A stretch of 64,000 nucleotides of DNA from Parapristionchus giblindavisi (GCA_943737045.1 CALSFV010000656.1:470001-534000), one strand, 5' to 3'. Counted from the first letter of the stretch, positions 1 through 12,690 are shown. Notes: generated by a model from the letters alone, not told the origin. Translations and numbers: made by a program.

Positions 1-1
1 T

Positions 2-2038
2 TCAACAGTGGGTATCCACGAATCGTTCAGCCTGTCCATCACTCTGCGGATGATATGGCGGCGAGAATCTGTGCTTGATTCCATACTCCATACAGAATGC
101 TCTCATCTTCTCAGATTTGAACTGAGTTCCATTATCAGACACTATGGTCTCCGGACTACCGTATCTTGATACGAAGTCTCTCAATGCTTTGACGGTTGCA
201 TCAGCCGTAATCCTCTCCATTGTCACGACCTCTGGCCATGTACTATGAACATCTACAATGATCAAGTAGTAACGTCCATTCATTGGACCGGCGAAATCCA
301 TATGGACTCGCTCCATTGGTCGACTCGACTCTGGCCACTTGATTGGTTCAGCTTTCGAAGGATTCTTGGCAACACTTTCACAACCTGCATAACATCTTAC
401 TTGGCTCTCGATATTCTGATCGAAAATTTCATAGTTAACTCCAACGAGAAACGATCTCGGTTGAGTTTCATCCTTGGGTACTTGCATCTTCTTGAGTACA
501 TGCACCTTCTTTGGATCTGGGTGACGTTCAGATTCATTCACGATGAATCTAAGGAAGTGGACTTCTTTCTGTCCGAACGCACACTTCTCTGGTCGGATTC
601 TGAATCCAGAATCACGAATCCTCTCGAGAACTCTCATCAGATTCTCGTCGTGCTCTTCCTTCGTCCTTCCACTTACAATGACATCATCCAAGTATGCCAC
701 TGTCCTGCTCATTCCTGTCAACATCTGGTCCATTATTGACTGGAATATACCTCGAGCAGGTTTCACATCGAACGGTAATCTGTGGTACTGATACAGTCCA
801 CGATGCGTATTGATCACGAGCAGCTTCTTAGCTTCCTCGTCTACATTAACTTGGAGATACGCATCCGAGAAATCGATCGTGGAGAAGACTGTTCCACCAT
901 TCAACGAGGCGAATATGTCTTCCGGCAGCTTGAGCGGATGAGTACAATCCTCCAGACAGTCATTCAGACCTGTCTTGAAATCAGCACACAATCTCTTTGC
1001 ACCATTCTTCTTTGCGACTAGCAAGAACGGAGTCGCCCACTCCGAGTGTTCCACCTTGGAAATCACTCCCATATCACATAATCGATCGATCTCCTTATCA
1101 CACACCTGCTGGCTGGCATACGGCACTTGCCGCTTGTTACAGAATACCGGCTTCACGCTCGGTTTCAGGTACAACTTCGCTGCAGACTTATTGTGCTTGC
1201 CCAGTCCAGGCTCACAGACTTCTGGGAAGACATCCTTTACCCAGTCTGCGTAGTCTCCTGACTTGATGTGTGCAATCACCGTTTCATCATTCTCATCTGA
1301 GAATGCTCGCTTCAAGTCTAGCTTGAAGAATACATCATTGCCGACTAGTCGAATCGGTCTTGGGGTGACGTGGATCCATGCGTCACACTTCATTCCACAG
1401 TATTCCATTTTACTGCTAAACTTGCCGAGGATCTTCATACCTTGTCCATTTGCACATGATACGGTACATGGAGCTTGAATCAACTCAGGATTCTTCATCT
1501 CCTTCCAGTCATCCTCCGAGATGAGCGTCAGATCAGATCCTGTGTCAAGTTGACACTCCATCTGTTTTCCATCCATGTACCACACATACACACGATTGCC
1601 TTCAATCTGATTACAATCCTTCATTTGTACTGAATTGTTCTGGAAGTTCTTCTTCGGCCTCATTTCAGGATGCCTCAACCAGCATCTCTCATCAGTATGA
1701 CCATTCTTGCTACAATGTGTACATTTCACATTAGCCTTTGATCTCTCGGTCTTTTGACTCTTATGATTCTTTCCCTTATTATCTTCAGGCACTCTCACAA
1801 TATTGGCTGTATTCGTCTGCACTGCTGAGCCTTCACGCTCAAATGCTCTCGAATATCTTTCAATAGATGGTCCTTTAGTTACTTGACTATGGCTCCTTTC
1901 TCCATTAACAACATTCTCTTTACTCGCTAACTTCTCGAGTATCTCATTGTTCTTCTTGTTCTGTTCCTGCTGCATCTTCACAAACATCTCCAATAATGTT
2001 GCAAACGTAGCTGCTTCAGGGTTCTCCACACCAGCCAT
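2..2038 (-). pseudogene. Ty3/Gypsy gag-pol polyprotein, internally deleted and cut by window edge
   Basis: Retrotransposon polyprotein in one open frame of 678 codons starting MAGVENPEAA. In order: a Gln/Asn-rich gag-like start; a CX2CX4HX4C zinc knuckle near residue 105; an aspartic protease DTGS near 165; a reverse transcriptase with FSTIDFSDAYLQV and YLDD (about 450); then an integrase core with MDFAGP (first Asp, about 580), SDNGTQF (second Asp, about 633) and the glutamate in DGQAERF (about 668). Between the RT thumb (about residue 525) and the integrase core, the tether/RNase H region and the integrase HHCC zinc finger are missing although the frame stays open, so an in-frame deletion is inferred. 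The integrase C-terminus lies outside the window. The start follows an untranslated leader and the primer-binding site. Family assignment is firm; activity is unlikely. Confidence 0.9.
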
Positions 2039-2283
2039 CCTTACTACGAATTATCTGAGCTCACTCAAGAAAAAATTCGCGATAGCCTTCGGCGTACTTG
2101 TACGAAAACTTCCTACTTGTATTACCAAATACAAGTCTGCCTATACTTGCCAAAGTATAGTACTATCTGTATTACCAAATACAGATCTGCCTAACTCTGT
2201 ATTACCAAATACAGAGAAAGTGAACAACAAGAAACAACAAAAAAGAAACAAGAAAAAATAAGAATTCACTTACACGTTTGCTC
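2039..2283 (-). other. Gypsy untranslated leader
   Basis: Sequence between the LTR/primer site and the gag start. It contains three spaced copies of a short word (TGTATTTGGTAATACA-like on the minus strand) at about 2129-2212 and an A-rich stretch. No coding potential is seen. Confidence 0.5.
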
Positions 2284-2307
2284 GTCAAACAATCCTGGTC
2301 GCCAAAA
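2284..2307 (-). promoter_or_regulatory. Primer-binding site of the Gypsy element
   Basis: Directly inside the LTR, the minus strand reads TTTTGGCGACCAGGATTG. TGGCGACC next to an LTR is the usual form of a tRNA primer site in Ty3/Gypsy elements. The tRNA identity is not determined. Confidence 0.6.
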
Positions 2308-2545
2308 TGTTATGTCCTTAGGCACAACACGTAGTAGAGTAGAGACTTTATTAGAGAGAGAAGTAATACCAACGTAGTAACGGGAAGAAACTAGATAAGA
2401 ATGACTATGGATAGTCAGGGATGACAATCCATAGAGATGGGAATAGGCTAGAAGTGATCTACCTCGCACGCTAGACAACAATAGAACATGAGGGAATACC
2501 CTAGGTACAAAGAGTGGTACGCTAGGTCAGACTTGGGAGCGTACA
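2308..2545 (-). repeat. 5' LTR of the Gypsy element
   Basis: A 238-bp segment that begins TGTACGCTCCC and ends ACATAACA on the minus strand, i.e. TGT...ACA termini, directly beside the primer site. The partner LTR is not in the window, so target duplication and LTR divergence cannot be scored. Confidence 0.75.
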
Positions 2546-2555
2546 TAATAATAAT

Positions 2556-4090
<1,535 letters not shown>

Positions 4091-4320
4091 TTAGGTTGAG
4101 TCATAAGTCTTGTCGCATTTTTGACCCTTTATACAAATTAAAATAACTTTATCTCGGAAAGAGTAAATCAATCAAAGTAAACGCCATCTGCGTCTACGCA
4201 CTTCCTCCAAAGTTCGGTAGCTTGTGGATGCATAGTTCCCAGAAGGACGGCAGCTTGTTGGCAAAGTAGTTGGTCAGCCAGATTTCGACCTCCCTCTGAT
4301 TGTTGAAGTGTACTCCTCCG
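4091..4320 (-). pseudogene. mariner transposase 3' fragment with one terminal repeat
   Basis: The plus strand begins TTAGGTTGAGTCATAAGT, a typical mariner terminal repeat. The minus strand encodes the end of a mariner transposase in two frames: VEIWLTNYFANK, then after a frameshift WRKCVDADGVYFD, matching the family ending (WL...F..K...F...GI..L..RW.KC....G.YF). Only about 65 codons remain. It is absent from the paralogous block at 36.26 kb, so it arrived, perhaps with the foldback behind it, after that duplication. Confidence 0.75.
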
Positions 4321-5845
4321 AGAGGTGATAAGACATTTCGGAAAAACAATTTGGGAAAATAACAAATGGGAGAAGTCCAAATGGGAAAAGCCAAATGGGA
4401 AAATACTATTTGGGAATATCAATCTCGGAAAAGGACATTTCGGAAAGTTTTTTTCGGAGATTCAATTTCGGAATAGGACATTTCGGAAAGTTCTTTTTCG
4501 GAGATTCAATTCCGGAAAAGGACATTTCGGAAAGTTTTTTTCGGAGATTCAATTTCGGAAAAGAATACCTCGGAATTTCAGCAACCGACATTTCGGCAAC
4601 GGGGCATAACTCGGCTCATAGGGGTCCTAGAAACTTGGGATGGGTATCATTGCGATCATCATCAGTAACACTACCGTAATCTACCGTGACCCAGTTCTTT
4701 TGGTCAGATCAAGTTCGGTGGGTCAGATCGGGGCATAACTCGGTTCGTTTTGGTCATAGCAACACGAGATGGGTATCAATGTAATCAGCATCAGCAACAC
4801 TACCGTAATCTACCGTAACCCAGTTCGGTGGGTCAGATCAAGTGCGGTGGGTCAGATTTAACTAAAAATTGTCGGAATGGCCACTACGTGTGCGTTATCA
4901 TCATGAGCTACTGCAAAGTACCGTTTCAAGTGCGGTGGGTCAGATATAGCTAAAATTGTGTGTCAGATTAGAGTAAGCATAACTGTAACTAACAACAGCG
5001 GTATGCGGTAAATGACGTTAAAAATATCTAAATTTAAAAAAAAAAATCAATTTTCAAATTTTATTTGAAAAAAAATTGCTAGGACCCGGCAAGCTAGTTA
5101 TGGAACGTTACCGGAATGTCGGTTGTGTTATTGCTAAAATCTGACCCACCGAATTTGATCTGACCCACCGAACTGGGTTACGGTAGATTACGGTACTTTG
5201 CAATAGCACATGATGATATCACACACGTAGTGGCCATTCCGACAATTTTTAGTCAAATCTGACCCATCGCACTTTATCTGACCCACAGAACTGGGTTAGG
5301 GTAGATTACTGTAGTTTGCAATAGTTCATAATGATTTCGCACAAGTAGTGGCTGTTCCGACCAATTTTAGTGAAAGCTGACCCACCGCACTTGATATGAC
5401 CCACCGAACTGGGTTACGGTAGATTACGGTAGTGCTACTGATGCTGATCACATTGATACCCTTCTCATGTTTCCATGACCCCTACGAACCGAGTTATGCC
5501 CCGTTGCCGAAATGCGGTTGCTGAAATGTCACCCCCCCCCTCCGGAATTGAATCTCCGAAAAAGAACTTTCCGAAATGTCCTATTCCGAAATGTCCTTCT
5601 TCGAAAAAAAAAACTTTCCGAAATGTCCTTTTCCGGAATTGAATCTCCGAAAAAGAACTTTCCGAAATGTCCTATTCCGAAATGTCGTTCTCCGAAAAAA
5701 AACTTTCCGAAATGTCCTTTTCCGAGATGAAACTTTCCGAGATGTCCTTCTCCCAGTTGGATTTTCCGAAATGTCCTTTTCCGAATATTCGTATCCCAAG
5801 TGGTATTTTCCCAAATTTTTTTTCCGAAATGTCTTATCACCCTCC
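4321..5845. mobile_element. Foldback element with minisatellite arms
   Basis: About 1.5 kb that reads as its own inverse complement around about 5080. The outer arms open with GGTGATAAGACATTTCGG and run into tandem GGACATTTCGGAA units (4390-4580 and 5560-5800). The inner arms carry TTTCGGCAACGGGGCATAA, repeated GGTGGGTCAGAT and TACCGTAA words, again mirrored. There is no transposase, so it is non-autonomous. The paralogous locus at 36.26 kb lacks it. Confidence 0.8.
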
Positions 5846-5871
5846 GAGAGTGCGCTGCATATCGGAAAACA

Positions 5872-6872
5872 AGCAGTAATCGCTAGGAGCCAAGTCGGGT
5901 GAGTACCGCCTGACGATTGTGACTTCTGTTCGTTAGCACCGTTTGTCATTTTCTTATGCAAGTACATTTTATACGCACAATATGACATTTTCTCTCTATA
6001 TCAGGCGTGTCGGAAATTTCGATTTTCTCATAAAAATGAATTAGCTCGAATGGCTTGCATAGCGGATTCAACTCCTCAGTAAATGTTGTTCATGCACTGT
6101 TAACAACAAGCCTCAGAAAAATGCAGCTGAGGAAATAGTCTGTTGAGTAAGTACTAATTGGTTGCATCATCACTACGAAATAATTCGACGAGTAATTATA
6201 ACAACGGGACTAAGATATGATGCACACATGGCCCATACTAACTAACCAAAACATGAGCCATATTGCTCATCTGAGTCAAAAGTTATGGCAATTCAAAAAA
6301 AGTGTCGCTGACTTTTGGCTGCTACTGTATCTCTCGCAATTTTCGAACGAAAGTAGCTCTGATACTTTCGTCACGCTTTCCCTCGACGACGCATAGCTAT
6401 TGGGGGGGGGTACCACACGCGTCCGAAATCTTCTCTAAGCGGCGCGGAATACTATTTATGCGTTAAAAATATTGGACAACCTGCGAGTTTCCAGGAAAAA
6501 AAGTATCTAGAAACCCGACTGTGGAAACTCGAAATTTGAGTTCGCGGGCGTGGCAAAGACGGGAATTAAAATTATTTTTAAAATTTAGTATTTCCTTAAC
6601 TTCATTCCGACCTTTTTAAAGAACTACTCGAACGGCTTTTAAAGAAAGGCTCGGAACTCGAACAACAACAATAGCAGGAACAAGAAGATCTCGAGCATTT
6701 TGACTCAAATTGAATAAGAGTACATTTTAAAAAATTGAGAAAAATAGTATTTTTTTCAACCCGCACATTGAGTCGGCTGTCATGGCAAGTTGATTCATAG
6801 ATTCATGTCCATTACTGTTGTTTAGTCGAATGTATTCTGAGAATATTTTCGGTCGAATAAAATTTAGCTTTT
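5872..6872. repeat. Dispersed repeat, copy 1 (paralogue at 36262-37268)
   Basis: The two copies match from 'gcagtaatcgctaggagcc' to 'aataaaatttagctttta' with few differences. It includes the CTTTCGAACGAAAG-like segment and the 'gcggcgcggaatacta...tggacaacctgcgag' segment that also occur near 47340-47830 and 60810-61330. No coding region recognised. Confidence 0.85.
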
Positions 6873-8070
6873 AGTCGACCGGTCGTTTTAGTCTGGACTA
6901 AAAATAACATTTTGTTCGAGACTAAAATTTACTCGAGACTAAATTTGCATTTAGTCGAGACTAAAAGTGTTCAAAATGCGATAAAATTAACAATTAGGGT
7001 AATGATTAGATAATTAGGGAAAACCCTTCCATTATGTTGTCTCAACCAACCTGTCACAATGACTGGACCTCTACACTATCTAGAATATTTATTATTTATT
7101 AATATCAGATATAGGGAATATCCGCTATAAAGTGCGACGAGTAAAGAATAGATCAGTAGTGAATCGGTTATCAAGTATTTTGTCTGGTGGCGATTTTAAC
7201 GTGCTGCTCTAGCGAACAAAATGTTATATCTGTATTGACCCATTGTTTTGAGCTCTTAAAAAGTGAAAAATCAATGACACGGCTCTGAACGGCCAAAGGC
7301 ATCTGAAAAGGGAATTAGTATCGACTAAATCACTCGGTAAAGACAGGATGAAGAAGTGATTAGCCCTCCGGACTGAATTGGCATTGAATTGTAACTGGCT
7401 TATTGTTATCAGTGATCGCTCTCATTACTTCGTGTGCCTTTAATATCCGTTTGTATCTTTACCTGTCACGTTAACAGCCTTTATTTCAGTTCACCTTCAG
7501 TGTTCGATGCAAATCGATAGGATACGAAGAGGACATATTTGGCTGGATGACAGAGCTTTTCAATGTTTTCATTTCAGAAAAAAAACAGATTTTAAAAAAA
7601 TACGTGCATTTCATCTCTATTTTATCACCCGGGTTCAAAACAATGGAAAGACTGATCAAGACAAAGTATTTATCAATCTCATTCGTCTCAATATCATACC
7701 AAACAACCATCATGACTAGTTTTGCGCTGCAGCGCTCGATCTTGACGTTCTGGAAGGATTGATCTACCCTGTTCCAAGAGTCATCGAACTGAGTGCACGT
7801 GCACTCAGGAGCTATCGAACAAGATGGAGTCTAATCGACTGATCTACTGTCTGATATCGAATATTGATTACTTCCCTGTATGTTATGTGATCGTTCTTTG
7901 ATCATAGAGGAGAGACTGAACCTGTGAGAGAGTACAGACGGAGTGAGAGAGTGTGGGAAAACGAGAGACTGCATAGAAAGAAAACATATGCTATCGTCAA
8001 TGATCTACCATCAATAGTGCTGTTTACTCACTGGTGATTGATTCCCTAACTTCTCTGTCTCTTCCCTATG
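6873..8070. other. Intergenic/repeat sequence
   Basis: No gene seen. At about 6860-6970 there are several TTTAGTC...GACTAAA palindromic words. 7090-7480 resembles 54.38-55.29 kb (shared 'ctccggactgaattggcattg' and 'tttgtatctttacctgtcacgtta'), giving an uninterrupted version of the site where the DIRS element sits. A 14-bp palindrome AGTGCACGTGCACT lies near 7792. Confidence 0.6.
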
Positions 8071-8345
8071 TTTTTGGCTATGTCTTCTATGCCCCTTTTC
8101 ACCTCCACTTTCCTCATTCCATCCCTATTTTGTTTATTCGATATCTCAACTTTATAAATTTCGCACATAAGTTTTGCCGCTCGAAACTTGTCACACTCTT
8201 CGTTTCCTTTTAAAATTGATCTTTGATCTTTGCCTTCACCACGTGCTAACCTACGAGAGAGCAGACGGAGTGAGAGAGTGTGGGAAAACGAGAGAGTGAA
8301 GAGAAATAAAACCTATGCATTCGTCATTGATCTACCATCGATAAT
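7925..8345. repeat. Local direct duplication
   Basis: The string 'cagacggagtgagagagtg' and the following roughly 90 bases occur at about 7935 and again at about 8263, differing at several positions. Confidence 0.7.
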
Positions 8346-8850
8346 GTTGATTGAGTATCCATTCTAGGTTGCTTGCCTTCCTGTTTGACTGGAACTATTT
8401 TTCGCTACACCTATTTGCTTGTTTTTCTATTCTTAATTATTATAGTTCAGACTCTTCCTATTCTTCTCCCTCTTCCTTTCCTTCTCTATTCCTTCATATT
8501 CATTATCACTTCATTTTCCTCTTTCCTCATGACACGTTTCATTATTTATTCATGAATACTTATAAATATTACTGTTATTCATCTCTCCATCTCTCTACTT
8601 CTCTCTCCAATTACACCCTCTGGCCATGATCTTGCCATGTTCCCACTACATCTCTCATTCCTCTCTTTGTGTCACTCTCGGTGATTTTCCCGCCGTTTTC
8701 GGCTATGTCTCTTCCTTATCGTCTCTCTTCTTTATCTCTCCCGTGGTTATCGATCTGTTATTGCTTGCTATTATTCTTATTTTGTTCATCCTATATTCCC
8801 CGTTCGTAATTTTCTCTCACATGTCTAGGATTCATATTCTAAACTGAACT
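8075..8850. repeat. Dispersed repeat, copy 1 (paralogue at 40990-42680)
   Basis: Matches the later locus, which differs mainly by carrying a mariner insertion at 41485. Here the target reads 'aaatattactgttattcatc' without an insertion. Short Phe/Ser/Tyr-rich open frames are composition effects; no known product recognised. Confidence 0.8.
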
Positions 8851-8880
8851 ATTACTTTTACTATTGAACTATTATACAGT

Positions 8881-9048
8881 GCGCGACATAATGATAGGAC
8901 ACCCCTAAAATTTTGCGATTCCGGCCGAATGGTGAATGGAAATCAAAATATGTATATACCATTTGTATCCATTCCTTGGATAACTAAGGTATGAGAATAT
9001 TCAATTTCCCGGTCAGCGAGAAAATAATAATATTTCGAAATTTTACCG
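8881..9048. repeat. Isolated terminal segment of a Tc1-like element
   Basis: Contains CGACATAATGATAGGACACC, the same end word as the element that begins at 9049. It is probably an older solo end or an outer copy. Confidence 0.55.
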
Positions 9049-9258
9049 TGACATAATGATAGGACACCCTGTTTTTTTTTTCAGAAGTTACTAATTTTTT
9101 CAAACTTCTGCATAACATCAACGGGTCAACAACAGGATAGTAATCAATCTTATGGCCCTTTCTCGAGAATGGACCGAAGATGCGATTGGGCATCCTCCTA
9201 TAGAGGACAGAAATCACTTGAGGCTAGATGTCATCCCCACTCCTGTTTGATGGCTGCC

Positions 9259-9700
9259 TTAACTCGGCAACGGATGCATACTGTTTGGTGTTCTTGTGCA
9301 CACGACTAACCAAGATGCCCCATATGTACTATATGTGGTTTGCATTGGGGTTGCACGTAGGGCATGGAAGAACTGTGATGTTTTTAACTGCGAACAATGG
9401 TTTTGAGGGGTTATGGCGAGAATGGAGGAGCTCTCTTTCTGGGAGATCTGGTGGTGGGGACGGCTCTTCATTATGAACGGAACTCGGGTAGTCTGGTGCA
9501 TCGTCTGATACTCCGCATAGTCCATCCTGCTGGAGCGGAAGGATATGGGCGGCTTGTCGAATTTTGAGAACGCGACCCTGAACATGACTGAACTTCCTCC
9601 AGCTGAAATTACGCGGTTCCTTGAGCAGCTCATTTCAAAAACAGTTATAGCCATCCGGACTATTGGGGTTAAACTTCTTCTCATCGGTGAATGCAATCAG
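9259..9700 (-). pseudogene. Tc1-like transposase C-terminal half (left copy)
   Basis: Reading inward from 9700 the minus strand gives AFTDEKKFNPNSPDGYN, the first-aspartate block of a Tc1 DDE transposase, followed across frameshifts by the GGSSVMF block. Near 9300 comes WGILVSRVHKNTKQYASV, the family's C-terminal LWG...RVY...RQY.S signature. Stops and frameshifts break the frame; the helix-turn-helix part is absent. Confidence 0.75.
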
Positions 9701-9753
9701 AAACCGATATTTTTAAAATTTTTGAAAAAAATTATCATGTACCGTACTAGGGC

Positions 9754-10066
9754 GTGTTCTTAAAATTCAACAAGCCGCCCAGATCTTTCCGCTCCAGCAG
9801 GATGGACTATGCGGAGTATCAGGCGATGCACCAGACTACCCTAGTTCCGTTCATGATGAAGAGCCGTCCCCACCACCAGATCTCCCAGAAAGAGAGCTCC
9901 TCCATTCTCGCCATAACCCCTCAAAACCATTGTTCGCAGTTAAAAACATCACAGTTCTTCCATGCCCTACGTGCAACCCCAATGCAAACCACATATAGTA
10001 CATATGGGGCATCTTGGTTAGTCGTGTGCACAAGAACACCAAACAGTATGCATCCGTTGCCGAGTT
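9754..10066 (+). pseudogene. Tc1-like transposase C-terminal half (right, inverted copy)
   Basis: Inverse complement of the left copy with few changes, ending in the same C-terminal block just before the TTAA insertion point. The stretch between the two halves (9701-9753) is A/T-rich and not coding. Confidence 0.7.
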
Positions 10067-10233
10067 AAAGGGATACCCCAGGCTTTTTTCTCGAGTGAGA
10101 ATAGTTCACAAAGGTCTCGTATGGAATTCCACAAACCTTGGGATGAAAGAATACTGTAGCTCCGTAAGGAGAAAGTCACGGATTAAGTCGAGAGTCGGGA
10201 AGACAAACAACTGATCAAAAATCACTGCTCGAG

Positions 10234-10302
10234 GGGGACCTCGAACCCGCGGGGCGCGGAGGGAACATTGGACATTTAACCTCTGAACCACGAAGCGATA
10301 GT
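10234..10302 (-). repeat. tRNA-derived sequence (SINE head)
   Basis: The minus strand shows an A-box-like GTGGTTCAGAGGTTAAATG and a B-box GGGTTCGAGGTCC, 69 bp in all. The arms do not pair well enough for a functional tRNA, so a SINE or tRNA relic is the better reading. Confidence 0.55.
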
Positions 10303-10567
10303 ATCACTGACCCTTATGTGTCTATCTATCCATTCCTTTCTCTCTCAACTAGGAACGACACTGTGTCTTGATAATCACTTATTATTTATCTATTATTTCT
10401 CTGAATATCTATTTAAAATTCCTCCAATTCTCCCTCTTTATTCCCTCACCACCGTTCTCTCTCTACTCCCTTCTCTGTCGTTCTTTATTTAAATTGCAAT
10501 AACAACAATAAGTACAAGAAGCAACAGCATATATTTATTCACGAATAAATAATAAAAACAGTCCTAG

Positions 10568-11159
10568 CTAGTCTTCGCTTGATATAAACCAGAGTCGCCC
10601 TTGCCGAATCATAACTGAGTCATCTGAAATAGAAATATTATATCATAAAAGCTTAATCAATCAATGTGTGATATCTCTGCTACTCAATATAAGCGGACAG
10701 ATAGTTTCTTGCCAGTGGAAAAATAACAACGATGAACAGTAAATGGAATTCACATAGGTCGAATAGCTAGGTCATCGGATTTCAAAATGCGGTCAGGTTT
10801 TTCGATTTTTGTGAAATTTTAGCACAAAATGAGGTCAGGCTTTGTAACTTTGTAACGAACTTTTCGACCTATGGACATGCAGATCTGCTTTATATTATAG
10901 TATATATTTCAATTCCGGATCTTTAGTGATGGAAAAGAAAAGTGTAGTACGGTCAAGATAATGTACCTCCGTGAAGTTGATCACCTTCTGTTACGTTGAG
11001 AAACCAGTGACCAATCACGTAGATTCTGAAAAAAGGTAACCACAAGCCAAATCTGATCAATAACAATGAAATAAAAAAGAAATAAATCTTATCTAAGCAA
11101 TAAATATCCAATTTGTTTACGTCCATCCCGGTTGTGGCTGGCTCCGTTCCGGCAGCATC
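10568..11159 (-). CDS. Three-exon gene 3' end inside the TTAA insertion, product unknown
   Basis: Three minus-strand exons, 11121-11159, 10967-11025 and 10568-10623, have good acceptors (ATTCCAG, TTTTTTCAG, ATTTCAG) and GTAAAC, GTACAT donors. In one frame only they join without a stop into a 50-codon tail starting MLPERSQPQPGWT and ending GRLWFISSED, then TAG. AATAAA follows about 30 bp after the stop (near 10535). Upstream, a possible exon at about 11853-11913 and an ATG behind TATAAAA at about 12210 (MDLKKERLATGKTEIL) could be the 5' part, but I could not join them. No family recognised. It may be cargo captured by the element or the element's own gene. Exon structure is moderate evidence only. 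Confidence 0.4.
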
Positions 11160-11322
11160 CTGGAATAATTCCAATTAAATAAATAAATTTATAACTTGAA
11201 TCACAGGAAGTTCATGAGTTTGTGATACTAGTCTCCTATAATTCTCAAATCACTATAACTAGTATGAATATCATCTTAATTGATATGTCATAACCCAGAT
11301 TATAACATCCAACGCATTTGTT

Positions 11323-11436
11323 ATGCATCGTTACATTTGCCTTACGTGCGTACGCCGCAACCTCCGCCATAACGACGAAGACGCAGCGGAGAAGGTTACG
11401 GCGTATGCACGTAAGGCAAATGTAACGATGCATTAT
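11323..11436. repeat. Perfect-arm hairpin, MITE-like
   Basis: 'atgcatcgttacatttgcct' at 11322 returns inverted at 11416-11437, with arms of about 50 bp around 'cataacgacgaagacgc'. Small non-autonomous inverted repeat within the TTAA insertion. Confidence 0.7.
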
Positions 11437-12469
11437 GTTCATAGTACAATAAACATTATGAACAAGGCCATGGGAATAAACAAAAGACGAAAAAGTTGGG
11501 AAGAAGTACAAACCGTTCATCCATTGACTCCAGTTTTACACGCACTGCAACACAGTTTGACCTCGTGGAGTCCTGCAAAGCAAGGATTTAGTTACAATTA
11601 TAGGGCTGGCAGCTGATAAGTTGTCTTTGATGCCACATCAGGATGAATATTCACTTCAACAAACACTAAACAACAATACTCTACTTCAATCACAGTTACA
11701 TAGTCAATCTGTATAATTTCGAGTCTTGTTTTGCTTCCGAACAAAACCAACATGAAAAGTACGTGTACTACTACTCTTACAATATAACGGGAGAGGTATT
11801 CAACTTCGCAGTGGTGAAGTTATCCAAGAAAGAAGATGAGAAAACATACAAACCTTGCAGTAACAATTGCATCCTATTAAAACACAATTATACGGCTTAA
11901 TTCGGCGTCGATACCTGAAACACAGAGTTAGATCATGTGTAAAGGTGCAGTGGAAGCAAACAAACATGAAATGCAACAACAGAAACGAGTAAAATGAGGC
12001 GAAACAAGGAAGAAGTAAAACTGCAACTGCAACGAAATCTCACAGCGAAACTGAATTTTGCTGCGTATAAATGCAGTATGCTGTTTTATTGTTCCGCTAA
12101 CGGTCCCGTTTGAACGAAAGGTTTGACCGCTTCCCTGTGGGACGCGACATCATTATCCTCATTCAGGATCTCTGTTTTGCCAGTGGCTAGCCGCTCTTTT
12201 TTGAGATCCATTTTTATAATACACAATGTGTGCACATGTATCCTGGGGTATTCCTTTAAGGCAGCCATCAAACAGAAGTGGGGATGACATCGAGCCTCAA
12301 GTGATTTCTGTCCTCTATAGGAGGATACCCAATCGCATCTTCGGTCCATTCTCGAGGAAGGGCCATAAGATTGATTACTAACCTGTTGTTGACCCGTTGA
12401 TGTTATGCAGAAGTTTGAAAAAATTAGTAACTTCTGAAAAAATCGGGGTGTCCTATCATTATGTCACGC

Positions 12470-12690
12470 AACCCATAGCACATAAGACCTGTGAAGTGTT
12501 ATTTACAGTTTTCGGTTTAAAACATATTTATCAAGAGTGGGACTCTGATGTGAATGGGGGAAAAGCTCTTCTTACTTCCGACAGTCTCAGAACACTGATG
12601 TTGATCTTCATATGCGCGTCTTCGATTTCACAAATCCGAGAAGATCGACAGGCACTTTGGAGATGACCGAAGAAGTTGGCTTCCCATTAT
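12470..12690. other. Half of a CACAGAG hairpin element and unassigned sequence
   Basis: 'cccatagcacataagacctgtgaagtgttat' matches the left arm of the hairpin element at 43257-43404. The rest, up to the palindrome, has no recognised feature. Confidence 0.5.

Larger units (their letters stand above)
10067..12248. mobile_element. TTAA-flanked insertion carrying gene-like exons
   Basis: The left Tc1 half shows the uninterrupted target 'ccgagttaaggcagcc'. In the right half the same target is split as ccgagTTAA at one end and TTAAggcagcc at the other, i.e. a TTAA target duplication. The insertion ends match as inverted repeats (AGGGATACCCCAGG against AGGAATACCCCAGG). TTAA duplication is characteristic of piggyBac-type transposition, but I see no piggyBac transposase. 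Inside are spliced-looking exons, a tRNA-derived SINE, and a hairpin at 11323-11436. Confidence 0.65.
9049..12470. mobile_element. Tc1-like element, two 3' halves in inverted arrangement
   Basis: Both ends carry the terminal word GTGACATAATGATAGGACACC (left) and its inverse (12448-12470). The left half (9049-9720) and the right half (9754-10066 continuing at 12249-12470) are inverse complements and each encodes the C-terminal part of a Tc1 transposase reading outward. The right half is split by a TTAA-flanked insertion (10067-12248). The N-terminal half is gone, so the element is dead. Confidence 0.75.

Noticed and set aside
2..2545. Retrovirus or endogenous virus
   Set aside because: No envelope ORF is visible, and the gag/RT/integrase features are those of a Ty3/Gypsy retrotransposon.
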